Shown here: one piece after another, positions 57,301 to 64,000 of the stretch
Layout of the letters: the number at the start of each line of letters is the position of its first letter
Numbering within the stretch: the first letter of the stretch is position 1
DNA from: Candidatus Kapaibacterium sp.
GTDB taxonomy: Bacteria > Bacteroidota > Ignavibacteria > Kapaibacteriales > UBA2268
Direction of reading: 5' to 3'
Assembly (NCBI GenBank): GCA_937927515.1
Contig: CALBDO010000027.1
Location: forward strand, 27,681 to 91,680
Length of the DNA: 64,000 bases
Made by a program: the position numbers and the translations under genes
The notes under the pieces: generated by a model
The model's input: only the letters and a program-made list of their open reading frames with translations
What the model was told of the DNA's origin: nothing
Databases searched by the model: none

Positions 57301-60300
57301 GGTCAACTGTTTCGCTTGATGATACTTTGAACCCAACGAATCAAGCTGCAAGTGATAATTCCGAGGGGCTAAATCGAACAATCTATGGCTTTCCACGTAG
57401 GCAATATGATAATGCCATTATTGGGCGTGGTAAGAAAGTACGACTTGATGCTAACATTGGAACCAATACATTATCCTCTGTTTTATCTTTAAATGCCTTG
57501 GCTGGTCCTAGTGTTGTTGTTCGAGATTCTGGAATTTTAGACTTAAATTATCACGTCCTTCGCGGAATGTCTTTTAGAATTTACAGTGGTGGAAAGTTAA
57601 TTGTTGGCTCGACGTCCGGTATTACAAATGGTAATTCTGGAAACATTAACCTTTATCCCGGAACTTTGCCAAGTTATAGCGATAGTATTTCTATTGTCTA
57701 TACTGCCGAGGGATACACAAGCGATGTGGCACGCTATCTGTCTCCTATACCAAATAGGAACGGCTCTACATACTATCTTGAAAGAGTTTCTGTTCGAAGA
57801 GCATCAGACAATCAGCTCCTTATGGATAATCTCACACTCGATACTTTAACTAGAACTTCTCAATGTATTAATATTTATCTTCACAAGAAAGTCATTCTTG
57901 TAGCAGGCCAGAGCTATTATTTACAAATAGACCCCTCGAATACTGGTGGACAAAGGCGTTATCGTGTTTGGATTGATTATAATCGAAATGGGAGTTATAC
58001 TGATGCAGGTGAACTGGTTGTTGATTTCACCTCAAATTCTAATACTTTGTTTAATACTTCTACATTCACTGTACCAGCGGGAACTCTTCCTGGTTCTACT
58101 CAAATGCGAGTTGGTATGAGGGAAAATAATAATGACTTTGGACCAACTGATTCTGGTACAGGAGAATTCGAAGAGTATACTGTAGATATAATTAATAACA
58201 CTCCAACTATTACCCAGGTTGGTGGAAATGGGTTGCCAGCTATTCTGCGTTCTTTAGAAGTTCATTCACCCAGAAGTGGTAGCGTTGTGCGTCCGGGCAA
58301 ATCGATTACAATTTTGGACTCTATAAGAATTCGAAGCGGTCAGTTGCAAGCTCAAACAAATAATATAACTTTGTATGGTGATTTTGTTAATGATACATTA
58401 AATGGTTTCGACCCTGGCACAGCTTCTGTCTTTTTGCAGAACCCAAGTACATCAAAACTTAGAGGTTCATATTTCATCACATTTAATAATATTTATTCTC
58501 GAAAGCCGGCTTTAGACACTATTAAGGTTTTGACCCCTTTAAGGGTTAATAGTACTTTTAGCTTAGATTCGAGCAACATTATTGATTTGGCTGATAATAA
58601 TGATATACTTTTTGGGGTGAATGGAAGCCTAACATACACCGGGTCATCATTTTCAAATACAAAAATGATTAGAATATCTGGAAGTGCAAATTCTGGATAT
58701 ATTGGGAAAAACTTTGCAACTGGAACTAATGTTACAAGAAGTTTCACTTTCCCTTATGGTATAGATACAATTTTCAATCAAGCTAATATTTCAATAACTG
58801 GTAATTTCGGTGGAAGTCCAAGCCTCGAAGTCAAATTACGCAATTCGAAACATCCTAATCGATTGAATGATAATATATTGCAAAAGTATTGGACCTTGAA
58901 ATCCACTGGTATTTCTAATGTTACTGCTTCAAGTTATCAGTTTGATTTTTATGGAGTAGACACAGCTGGAGATTTAAATAGGTATATTCCCGGTAGATAT
59001 AAGTCCAGTTTGGGGTGGGAAATCAATCTCGGGACTAATCCATTGATAACCCCAATTTCTTATGGATATAGGATTCAAATCACTAATGATACTACATTTA
59101 ATGGCAGCAAAATTGATGGAGACTACACTGCCGGCGAACCTTTGGTGTATTTCAATGGTAGGGTATTTTATTCCAGGAACACTGGTAAATGGTCCAATAA
59201 AATAAATTGGTCCACAGACCCAAATTTAAAGCACAACGGTCCAGCTTCATCGTATTATCCCGGACAGCTTTATGAAAAGGATACTGTTAACATAGATGGA
59301 CACGTCATTTACTACGATGTTCAATTAGCTCGAATTGATTCACTTCGCATAGGTGGTACCAATCCCAATCCACCCCCTGGCGAGCTTCGTTTCGATACTA
59401 TTGGCGACAACAAGATTCTTCTTACCAGACAATTGTTTTTAGACAATGAATCTGTTAGATTAACAACTTCTGGATTCACTCCTTTGGCTCCACGTAAAAA
59501 AATTGATACACTGATAATTACTCAGAATTTAATTAATAATGCTGGCGGACCTTTTGGCCTCGCTTTGTTCCCTAATCCCTCAACCTTGGATAGCGACTAT
59601 GTGGTGTTAAAATTCGCTGGTCAAGGCAATTCCAAGATTTCTGGGACAGGTCCTTGGTCTAATATACGTAGTATAGTTATTGAGAAAGATGCTGGGCTTT
59701 CCGATAGTGTATTTTCTGAATCTATTGGCTTGTGCAATGGCTCTAATAGCTCGGTAAAACATTACTTTGAATTTAAAGGAGGGGTGCTGGTTCAAAATAC
59801 TAATTGCAATTTGTACATATCTGGTTTGGATGTATTCCCTATTACTCTTGGTCAATATTCGGGTATTTCAATATTTAATGGTTCTGTTCGTAGTCGCTCA
59901 AGTGTAACTATGAATGCAAATACCATACTGCACCTTCGCAAAGGAGATTTTTATGTTGGTGAACCCTATTTATACAGTTCTGTCTTTGGTAGCTTATTAT
60001 ATAATACTGGAAGTGTAGTTAAGATTGATACTGGAACTCTCTGGATAGCAAGGTATTTTACTCGAGCACAATCAAATTCATCTGTGACTTTTACACTTAA
60101 TCCTATGGGTTTGGTCAAAGTGAATACTGTCTCGATGGGGACATATCCACCTTCTGGTTTTGGTTTTGATATCAGCAATTCTGCTTCAACATTCGATATG
60201 AGTGGTGGGCGAATTGTTGTGTGCAATGCACTGGGAACCTCGCCGTCTTCTTTTGATTTGCGTATTAACGCTCAGAATGGTATTGGAATGACTGGTGGAG

Positions 60301-63300
60301 TAATTCAATCTGGGGATACTTCCCTCACTCCAAATGGCACAACGATAAAAATTGGTGGTACTATCGAAATAAATGATTTACATTTTGCAAACAATCCATC
60401 TCGGTCTGTCTCTACTTATGTTACCGAACAAACTTTTACCATTAAAGGGAACTGGACAATCGATGTTAATCACACTTTCAACCTAAGTGGAAACACTGTA
60501 CGTCTTGCAGGTAATCTTGATAATTTTGGTAACTTTATTGGAACCCCAGTTGGACCAACTACTGACTCTTGGTTAATTGAACTTTTTAATGGTAATGTCC
60601 AAAATCTATTTTCGAACAGTTCATCGATAAACTTATATAATTTAAAAGTTAATAAATCTAACGGTTTAGTTGTCTTATCTGATATAGGTTCCGGTAATTT
60701 GGTCGTTCGGAATAATCTTGAATTTGCCTCTGGTAATAATGCTTTCATTAAAATTCCCACGGCTGCATTAGGGTATCGATACGTAGAACTTAGTCCAATG
60801 ACTGGAAGTAATCCCGCAATAATACGAAATGGGAAAGGGCATATAAATGGTCGTTTATATCGGTACCTCGGTGCAGGTAGTCAAATTGTTTATTTCCCTG
60901 TCGGTAGTGATACTATAGATAGTTATCGTCCAGTATGGTTGGAAACTACTGGTTCAGGAAATACTGCTGGTCTAGTTGGTGTCTTGGCAAGAGAAATTGT
61001 CCATCCACGAATTTCAGAAGGATTAATAGATATTAACAAAATTTTGATTAGATATTGGAAAATTACAACAAGTGGTTTTGCCCTTGCGCCTGGCAATACA
61101 TATAATTTAAAAGTTCAATTCTTGAATCCTGATGATTTTACAACTGGCAGCAATCTAAACAACTTCGAAATTTTCAACTACAACCCACCTTGTCCCGACC
61201 CACCAACCACATGTACCGGCGGTGGGACGTGGACAAGGCAAACGACTATAGAAAAAACCGATACTACATTAAAAGCAGAGGGCATCTCACTTTTTGGTGA
61301 TTTCACTGCTGGCTTGCCTCTTGGAATTACTTTCTGGAGCCGCAATAATGGATTTTGGAACGACCCAAATACCTGGTCTTGGACAAGTTACTACGTTGAT
61401 GATGTTCCGACTAGGATTCCAAATCAAACTTACGACATTGTTCGGATTGGGAATAACAAAACCGTAATTATTCCCGATGGTTTCAGTCCGAATGTAATGG
61501 ATATATATGTAGAGAAAGATAGCATAAACAACCTACCTGGAACTCTTCTGATAAATGGAACTTTGGGCTATTTGAGTGGACAGCGCTTCGTCCTCGAAGA
61601 TAGTTGTACTCTTGGGATTCAAAACCAATATGGTATAACAAGGGTAATCGATGGCAACATTGGTGCGGTTCAGACGAATAATCGTGAGTTTGGTGTTGCC
61701 CGTTACTATTACAATAGTATTGCTTCCGCCTTGGTTACTGGTTTGGGACTTCCAGATTCCATTAAAACCTTAATCATAGACAATTCTACTACATTGAATA
61801 ATACAGTTTATCTATCGAATTATGCTGGTGCTCCTACACTTAAAATTGCAGATACATTATTAATTCAGCAAGGTACTTTTAATGCTGGAAATAGGAATTT
61901 GACTCTTTACAAGGTTGTTATTTTAGACAGCGTAACAAAAGAGGGAAAATTTGAGCCAACAAATGCAACTGTAACATTCTCTGGCTCTGGCGACAAGTAT
62001 TTAATCTTGAAAAATCATTCTGGTATTCGATTCTACGATTTAGTTATCAACCAAGGCAATTTAAATATTTTACGGCCAGTTATAAACAATAGCTCCACCC
62101 AACATTCTTTTGTTTCAAATACTCTAAATTTTGCTAATCCTAATACATTCATAACTTTGCTAAACGGTGTTAATTTGAAGATTTTCTCTAGTTCCCCATC
62201 GGCAATTCAGAATTTTGGTTCAGACCGATACGTCGTAACTTCTTTGTCAAGTGGACTATTAATTCGTTCTATAATTCCAAATCAATCTTATACATTCCCA
62301 GTTGGTTCGAATTCTTACTATTCTCCAGCAGTTTTTGAATCTGCTATGAGTGGTACTTCCGGCACAATTGGTGTTCGTACTTCTTACGGGCAAAGCGTAT
62401 ATCAAACCGAGGGGCATATTGGATTCTCCCCGAGTACTGCTGCTGTTTATTTGAAACGTTACTGGACTGTGGATAGTGTTTCTACAACAATTAATGGAAA
62501 ATGGACATTTTATTACAATGACAACGATGTAGCTGGAACCGAGAGTGAATTGGCCAAAATAGGTCGGTGGAGACCCTCGTTTGAAATAACACCAGGTTCT
62601 TGGGCGCATCCATTTAATCCATCCAGTATAAATATCATCAACAATACTTTCGAAACAACTACTAATTTCAGTTATAATCAATTTTATGGGGATTGGACAA
62701 TTGGAAATGCTGCGGCTTTTCGTCGCATATTTTACTCTCGCCAGTCTGGATTTTGGTCGAGTGATAATTCTTGGACTTGGTCCCCGAGCCACTCCGGACC
62801 AATTGCGGGTATAGGTTTATTTCCAAATACCCCTGGGGACTCTGTTGTTGTCGGGGGTGGAAACAATGGAAGCGGAAATCACGAAATTACCCTAGATATT
62901 TCCAATCCATTTATAAGTCCAACTGGGGTAGGAATTGCTGTCGGAACTGGTTCAAGTAATACTGGTACATTAAACTTGGGTATTAATGTATTAAATGGTG
63001 AGTATTTTACCTTGGGAGATTACTCCACTCTTAAGATTGCTTCCCCCGATGGTATTACAACTGTGGGTAATAATACTGGAAATATCCAAACTAATTCTAC
63101 TCGTAATTTTAATACCAATGGCATTTACATCTACAATGGAACGACAAACCAATCTGTTGGTAATGGTTTGCCATCCACTGTTTATTCTTTTATTGTTGAC
63201 AATTCTGGTACCTATCCGAATAATAAAGTTACAATTGATAAGAACATAACTGTGCAGAATGATTTAAGAGTGCTAAATGGCACTCTCGATTTGCAGAATT

Positions 63301-63716
63301 TTACAATGAATGCTCCTTTTGGTAACACAGGTACTTTCGAACTTTCAGCAAACGCACGTCTGTTGGTTGGAGGAACAAACGACCTTTCCTCTGCAATTAA
63401 CAATTATGCAAGTTACATTATCAATACTACAAGCACCATTGATTTCAATGGCACCAATCAGATATTTACAAACTTACCGACAAATTTGACTCAAAATTTT
63501 ATTACTAATACTGGAGGGCTTGGAAATGTTTGGCTTTCAAACTCTGGCACAAAATTTGCAAATTCACCATTATTAATTCGAGGTAATTTGTTGATAAATG
63601 TAGGGGTTACTTTGCAGAATAGTCTTGGTGTCGATGCTCTTTCTGTTCGTGGTAGTGTTATTAATAATGCTTCGATTTATAACGAAGGTGTTATTGAAAT
63701 TGGTAACCAGCCATAA
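51360..63716 (+). CDS. 4118-residue modular surface protein without a T9SS sorting domain
   Basis: A giant secreted repeat protein. The start at 51360 is set by the signal peptide (MKRIWVVLVLSIFSIISTHSQ); an in-frame ATG lies 30 bases upstream. The body has about six modules, each with an F-x-x-R-x-x-G-x-W-x-x-x-x-x-W motif at nucleotides near 53620, 55760, 57240, 59160, 61330 and 62730. Each is preceded about 400-550 bases earlier by an F-(P/E)-(V/I/Y)-G segment (for example FPVGTPGYYSPAVITF). Between them are parallel beta strands of the GNW/INK type (FNNLTINKTSGQVELDIPI). One GEVED-like domain lies near 57960-58190 (RVWIDYNRNGSYTDAGEL). The C-terminus is VINNASIYNEGVIEIGNQP, with no sorting domain. 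Confidence 0.85.
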   Translation: MKRIWVVLVLSIFSIISTHSQLYINQNATVYIGSNSTIFIDTDLQLSSGSSLTQSGSGTIYISGNWLNYGGTFYPGSGVVIFVGNGNSTISGSTTTNYYDLVVNKNSSLQIVLLDNNTNVLNELQIQKGIFRLGNSNFVRLLIYGDATVYSDGVFDVTDNLPVAVDTVKFGGDLIVDGTLNFNQTNGKAFAFFFNSGNVDFDGTGTAEFYEVILRKSAKSDTVFFKKSFTAPNGFLTLDTGFFKILGNYSISNTFLKPQTGTGNCFIQNESGLWLDNPNVTVLGQPLQGNLYLRGDLIVSQGVFNVGSTGESSIIYDNTPPSKSKLDVRGGQLNIWTRLSPSAYSTNLLDFSFSAGNINVGNGSNSTESSVGLFDISASNSSFNWSGGVLELRRTANNTVADYVVLASNYNVTGGILRINSALTGQTFDINSTVPVYELQVNGTNNPIARVVNNNLTVITDITFAGSGAGRLNANNFNITLGGNWINNCATASGFSPGTGTVVLNGSSNQTIGGTQYTYFNNLTINKTSGQVELDIPIRVEGNLRLLSNTLFDLNSNDLTIGPNGHIYSDNGTSEDVITFNSNKFIVNSGSNGNPLGGAKLIREIPTGATLPLYLHFPVGTPGYYSPAVITFNINGATFGASPMVSVKPVPMEHPEVEIQNRSLTKYWVVDKNDITISNDGASVKFYYNSGEVQGSEGSYVVLIYTPSYNNPSGSWYINPGNNNYVDLSNRLFYSLQVDDIVGDWVVGEPDVAILTFFARANGNFNSPSTWSNVGFGGTPSTKVPNKKNHKVRIQDYTVTITDNVPEVNIISVENGTEGRQPGKLVFTGNYTVQGDTFRLEPNTSISISHTDGISAVPNNTGCILTYVRDLSSSALYIFTGSSNQITGDGIPSAVSGFVVDKPALQVLTLSKAIQIIDSLVINEGVLDISSYSINGQSSGRTFIMRGGELIVRTNFPTNYTPPTFSAGRITFDGTGNVTIPSSASNPAVNRYYDLKISGTSRAGNVTFASLGEIRIYNTLDISSLNFANNTYRFFTDGSTVRFCKNGGTQAIPFKPASPTDTVVFLEYYNLILDSSGTKQITATAGGTFKVLNNILIDNGATFASNNFNIEVQGNWTNDNGSYFLPGTSSVIFRNTNALTTNTITSRDTSDNPFNNIVIAGSGSVQALDNIKVQGNFSIFSGATFVMTNNYMSLYGNWTNQGGTFTYGTSTVAFNGTSTQYISKASGNENFFNLILNNSENLNVYGIGNIGNGLIINNNITLNYGGIVARSGSDYRFVRVLGNLSRPGGGFIDGQLQKIVQAGTTSQTFEVGFGNRYTPVVLDFYGGGGTAGLLAVLSDTINTTSSPVSWNTFPPTDVLPSGSTISASKHVARQYSVVVPSGSTFSLGSYRKYNATFTFIGTAAPNGDLRNGANPNLFEVRLRSGSNWIAPYSFGSIPFIGNRTSNTTQFDSLADFGTFVVGEPEVLTFYTRANGNWTVASNWSTVGYGGPAAPEYPGQNTNNFRAFIGNNNEITLNQNLVVNTNGTNTGFVQVDSSGTLDFGTYVISGTGEFRLAKDGRVITANVNGFRATGAFGSVQTTTRDFNYLNHNRGHFVYSGTSNQTQTNEALASTIATLTVNKSSGTLTFQRTLTISDSLYIQSGSLSLTANLTINGNIRRNSGTVFNPNTTTITFSGLAGDTITNLANNPLEFYNLTIAKNIGTGEVVLNDNTKISINNNLTFSNSGTNKALLTARKPGTYVIMGTNATVSNASDARGWVNGELRKYIPSGDAPAITFEIGDSLRYSPFYLDFASGTNNGTAGYLAAKVFPGTHPYMDLAYNPPVAPSRLIGPKWWRLTLPQGSTFQRGTRNVTVRAYFIVPGDDAYVDYWGCVDLTYCRRWTDSVIWQPLYPVSTLSNDGTVGCSDTRQSGLIPSFTYSGALSSGLAFVQVANVNTAFGWSEYIGNDLLLGDFVSGNQNTIARFYNFYSVRDGDWTDPSTWSTVSLDDTLNPTNQAASDNSEGLNRTIYGFPRRQYDNAIIGRGKKVRLDANIGTNTLSSVLSLNALAGPSVVVRDSGILDLNYHVLRGMSFRIYSGGKLIVGSTSGITNGNSGNINLYPGTLPSYSDSISIVYTAEGYTSDVARYLSPIPNRNGSTYYLERVSVRRASDNQLLMDNLTLDTLTRTSQCINIYLHKKVILVAGQSYYLQIDPSNTGGQRRYRVWIDYNRNGSYTDAGELVVDFTSNSNTLFNTSTFTVPAGTLPGSTQMRVGMRENNNDFGPTDSGTGEFEEYTVDIINNTPTITQVGGNGLPAILRSLEVHSPRSGSVVRPGKSITILDSIRIRSGQLQAQTNNITLYGDFVNDTLNGFDPGTASVFLQNPSTSKLRGSYFITFNNIYSRKPALDTIKVLTPLRVNSTFSLDSSNIIDLADNNDILFGVNGSLTYTGSSFSNTKMIRISGSANSGYIGKNFATGTNVTRSFTFPYGIDTIFNQANISITGNFGGSPSLEVKLRNSKHPNRLNDNILQKYWTLKSTGISNVTASSYQFDFYGVDTAGDLNRYIPGRYKSSLGWEINLGTNPLITPISYGYRIQITNDTTFNGSKIDGDYTAGEPLVYFNGRVFYSRNTGKWSNKINWSTDPNLKHNGPASSYYPGQLYEKDTVNIDGHVIYYDVQLARIDSLRIGGTNPNPPPGELRFDTIGDNKILLTRQLFLDNESVRLTTSGFTPLAPRKKIDTLIITQNLINNAGGPFGLALFPNPSTLDSDYVVLKFAGQGNSKISGTGPWSNIRSIVIEKDAGLSDSVFSESIGLCNGSNSSVKHYFEFKGGVLVQNTNCNLYISGLDVFPITLGQYSGISIFNGSVRSRSSVTMNANTILHLRKGDFYVGEPYLYSSVFGSLLYNTGSVVKIDTGTLWIARYFTRAQSNSSVTFTLNPMGLVKVNTVSMGTYPPSGFGFDISNSASTFDMSGGRIVVCNALGTSPSSFDLRINAQNGIGMTGGVIQSGDTSLTPNGTTIKIGGTIEINDLHFANNPSRSVSTYVTEQTFTIKGNWTIDVNHTFNLSGNTVRLAGNLDNFGNFIGTPVGPTTDSWLIELFNGNVQNLFSNSSSINLYNLKVNKSNGLVVLSDIGSGNLVVRNNLEFASGNNAFIKIPTAALGYRYVELSPMTGSNPAIIRNGKGHINGRLYRYLGAGSQIVYFPVGSDTIDSYRPVWLETTGSGNTAGLVGVLAREIVHPRISEGLIDINKILIRYWKITTSGFALAPGNTYNLKVQFLNPDDFTTGSNLNNFEIFNYNPPCPDPPTTCTGGGTWTRQTTIEKTDTTLKAEGISLFGDFTAGLPLGITFWSRNNGFWNDPNTWSWTSYYVDDVPTRIPNQTYDIVRIGNNKTVIIPDGFSPNVMDIYVEKDSINNLPGTLLINGTLGYLSGQRFVLEDSCTLGIQNQYGITRVIDGNIGAVQTNNREFGVARYYYNSIASALVTGLGLPDSIKTLIIDNSTTLNNTVYLSNYAGAPTLKIADTLLIQQGTFNAGNRNLTLYKVVILDSVTKEGKFEPTNATVTFSGSGDKYLILKNHSGIRFYDLVINQGNLNILRPVINNSSTQHSFVSNTLNFANPNTFITLLNGVNLKIFSSSPSAIQNFGSDRYVVTSLSSGLLIRSIIPNQSYTFPVGSNSYYSPAVFESAMSGTSGTIGVRTSYGQSVYQTEGHIGFSPSTAAVYLKRYWTVDSVSTTINGKWTFYYNDNDVAGTESELAKIGRWRPSFEITPGSWAHPFNPSSINIINNTFETTTNFSYNQFYGDWTIGNAAAFRRIFYSRQSGFWSSDNSWTWSPSHSGPIAGIGLFPNTPGDSVVVGGGNNGSGNHEITLDISNPFISPTGVGIAVGTGSSNTGTLNLGINVLNGEYFTLGDYSTLKIASPDGITTVGNNTGNIQTNSTRNFNTNGIYIYNGTTNQSVGNGLPSTVYSFIVDNSGTYPNNKVTIDKNITVQNDLRVLNGTLDLQNFTMNAPFGNTGTFELSANARLLVGGTNDLSSAINNYASYIINTTSTIDFNGTNQIFTNLPTNLTQNFITNTGGLGNVWLSNSGTKFANSPLLIRGNLLINVGVTLQNSLGVDALSVRGSVINNASIYNEGVIEIGNQP

Positions 63717-63786
63717 TTTAAGTATTTATACTCATTTGAACTTTATATTTGTTACAGTAATTTTGTCTTACAAATTGGAGAATGTT

Positions 63787-64000
63787 ATGAAATCAGTTTA
63801 TCGTTTTTGTTCAACAAATCAGGAGATAGAGATGTCTCGAAAAAACCACAAATTCAGCGCTTCTTTGTTCTTTTCACTAATTCTTCTTGCGTTTGCATTT
63901 TCCGAAGTCTTTGCTCAAAACTTTACAAATAATACGGGTGGTACTTACCAGGTTGGTACTGGTGGTGGAACTATCCGTATGCGCTCGAGCGGTGGAAGAT
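63787..64000 (+). CDS. Secreted protein, 3' end beyond window
   Basis: Only 71 codons are visible. The ATG at 63787 is preceded by TTGGAGAATGTT. An in-frame ATG at 63832, preceded by AGGAGATAGAG, starts directly before a signal peptide (KFSASLFFSLILLAFAFSEVFAQ) and is equally likely. The mature start NFTNNTGGTYQVGTGGGTIRM resembles the repeat style of the preceding giant protein. It lies 70 bp downstream of that gene and may be its partner. Confidence 0.7.
   Translation, partial: MKSVYRFCSTNQEIEMSRKNHKFSASLFFSLILLAFAFSEVFAQNFTNNTGGTYQVGTGGGTIRMRSSGGR

Noticed and set aside
62259..62792. 177-residue antisense frame inside the 4118-residue gene
   Set aside because: It lies opposite a long clearly coding repeat protein and has no recognisable domain or start context.
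51360..63716. CRISPR or DNA-level tandem repeat array
   Set aside because: Repetition is at protein level with diverged nucleotides and long irregular units; no short identical direct repeats with spacers are seen anywhere in the window.

Overview
The window looks like chromosome of an AT-rich, Gram-negative member of the Bacteroidota/Chlorobi/Ignavibacteria superphylum, possibly a Kapabacteria- or Ignavibacteria-like lineage. The evidence is several secreted proteins ending in type IX secretion (T9SS, Por) type A sorting domains, lipopolysaccharide genes (kdsB, heptosyltransferases), a TonB-dependent receptor with a carboxypeptidase-regulatory-like plug extension, and promoter-like TTTG / TAnnTTTG motifs typical of the Bacteroidota primary sigma factor. 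The genus assignment is inference; no rRNA is present.

Positions 1-2305: the 5' part of hydF ([FeFe]-hydrogenase maturation GTPase) runs off the left edge. Upstream of it lies a compact phage-like switch: an XRE/CI-type DNA-binding protein and a separate S24 (LexA/CI-type) peptidase encoded by overlapping genes, divergent from a small Mor-family activator. A perfect 12-bp-arm palindrome sits over the predicted start point of the Mor-like gene.

Positions 2442-24564: mostly housekeeping and envelope genes. A von Willebrand A membrane protein faces a minus-strand run: trxB, S9 peptidase, GNAT-like protein, an NSS sodium-dependent transporter and a 40-residue MetS-like small subunit. Then come a TonB-dependent receptor, dapA, an SRPBCC/GyrI-like protein, a lipoprotein, rlmN, an outer-membrane protein, kdsB, a GT9 heptosyltransferase, an L,D-transpeptidase, a T9SS repeat protein, tRNA-Leu(GAG), a DUF975-like membrane protein and a small TPR protein.

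Positions 24928-41959: tatC and a membrane TPR protein are followed by a surface-protein cluster. It holds a 2681-residue T9SS cargo in which a seven-repeat YCF48-like propeller interrupts a GGAIY-type beta-helix, then three consecutive cargos with cohesin-like and dockerin-like segments, then a smaller secreted protein. A hairpin and a clear intrinsic terminator punctuate the cluster.

Positions 41189-48126: a close-packed run encodes the small secreted protein, a DPM-type GT2, an outer-membrane protein, a second GT9 with an N-terminal cysteine cluster, glutamine-dependent NAD synthetase and a NarL-type regulator. A paralogous regulator with a degenerate DNA-binding domain follows.

Positions 48182-64000: a secreted protein ending in a phage tail-collar domain lies 40 bp upstream of a 4118-residue repeat protein built from about six similar modules. 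Another secreted protein starts behind it and runs off the right edge. Neither of the first two ends in a recognisable T9SS sorting domain.
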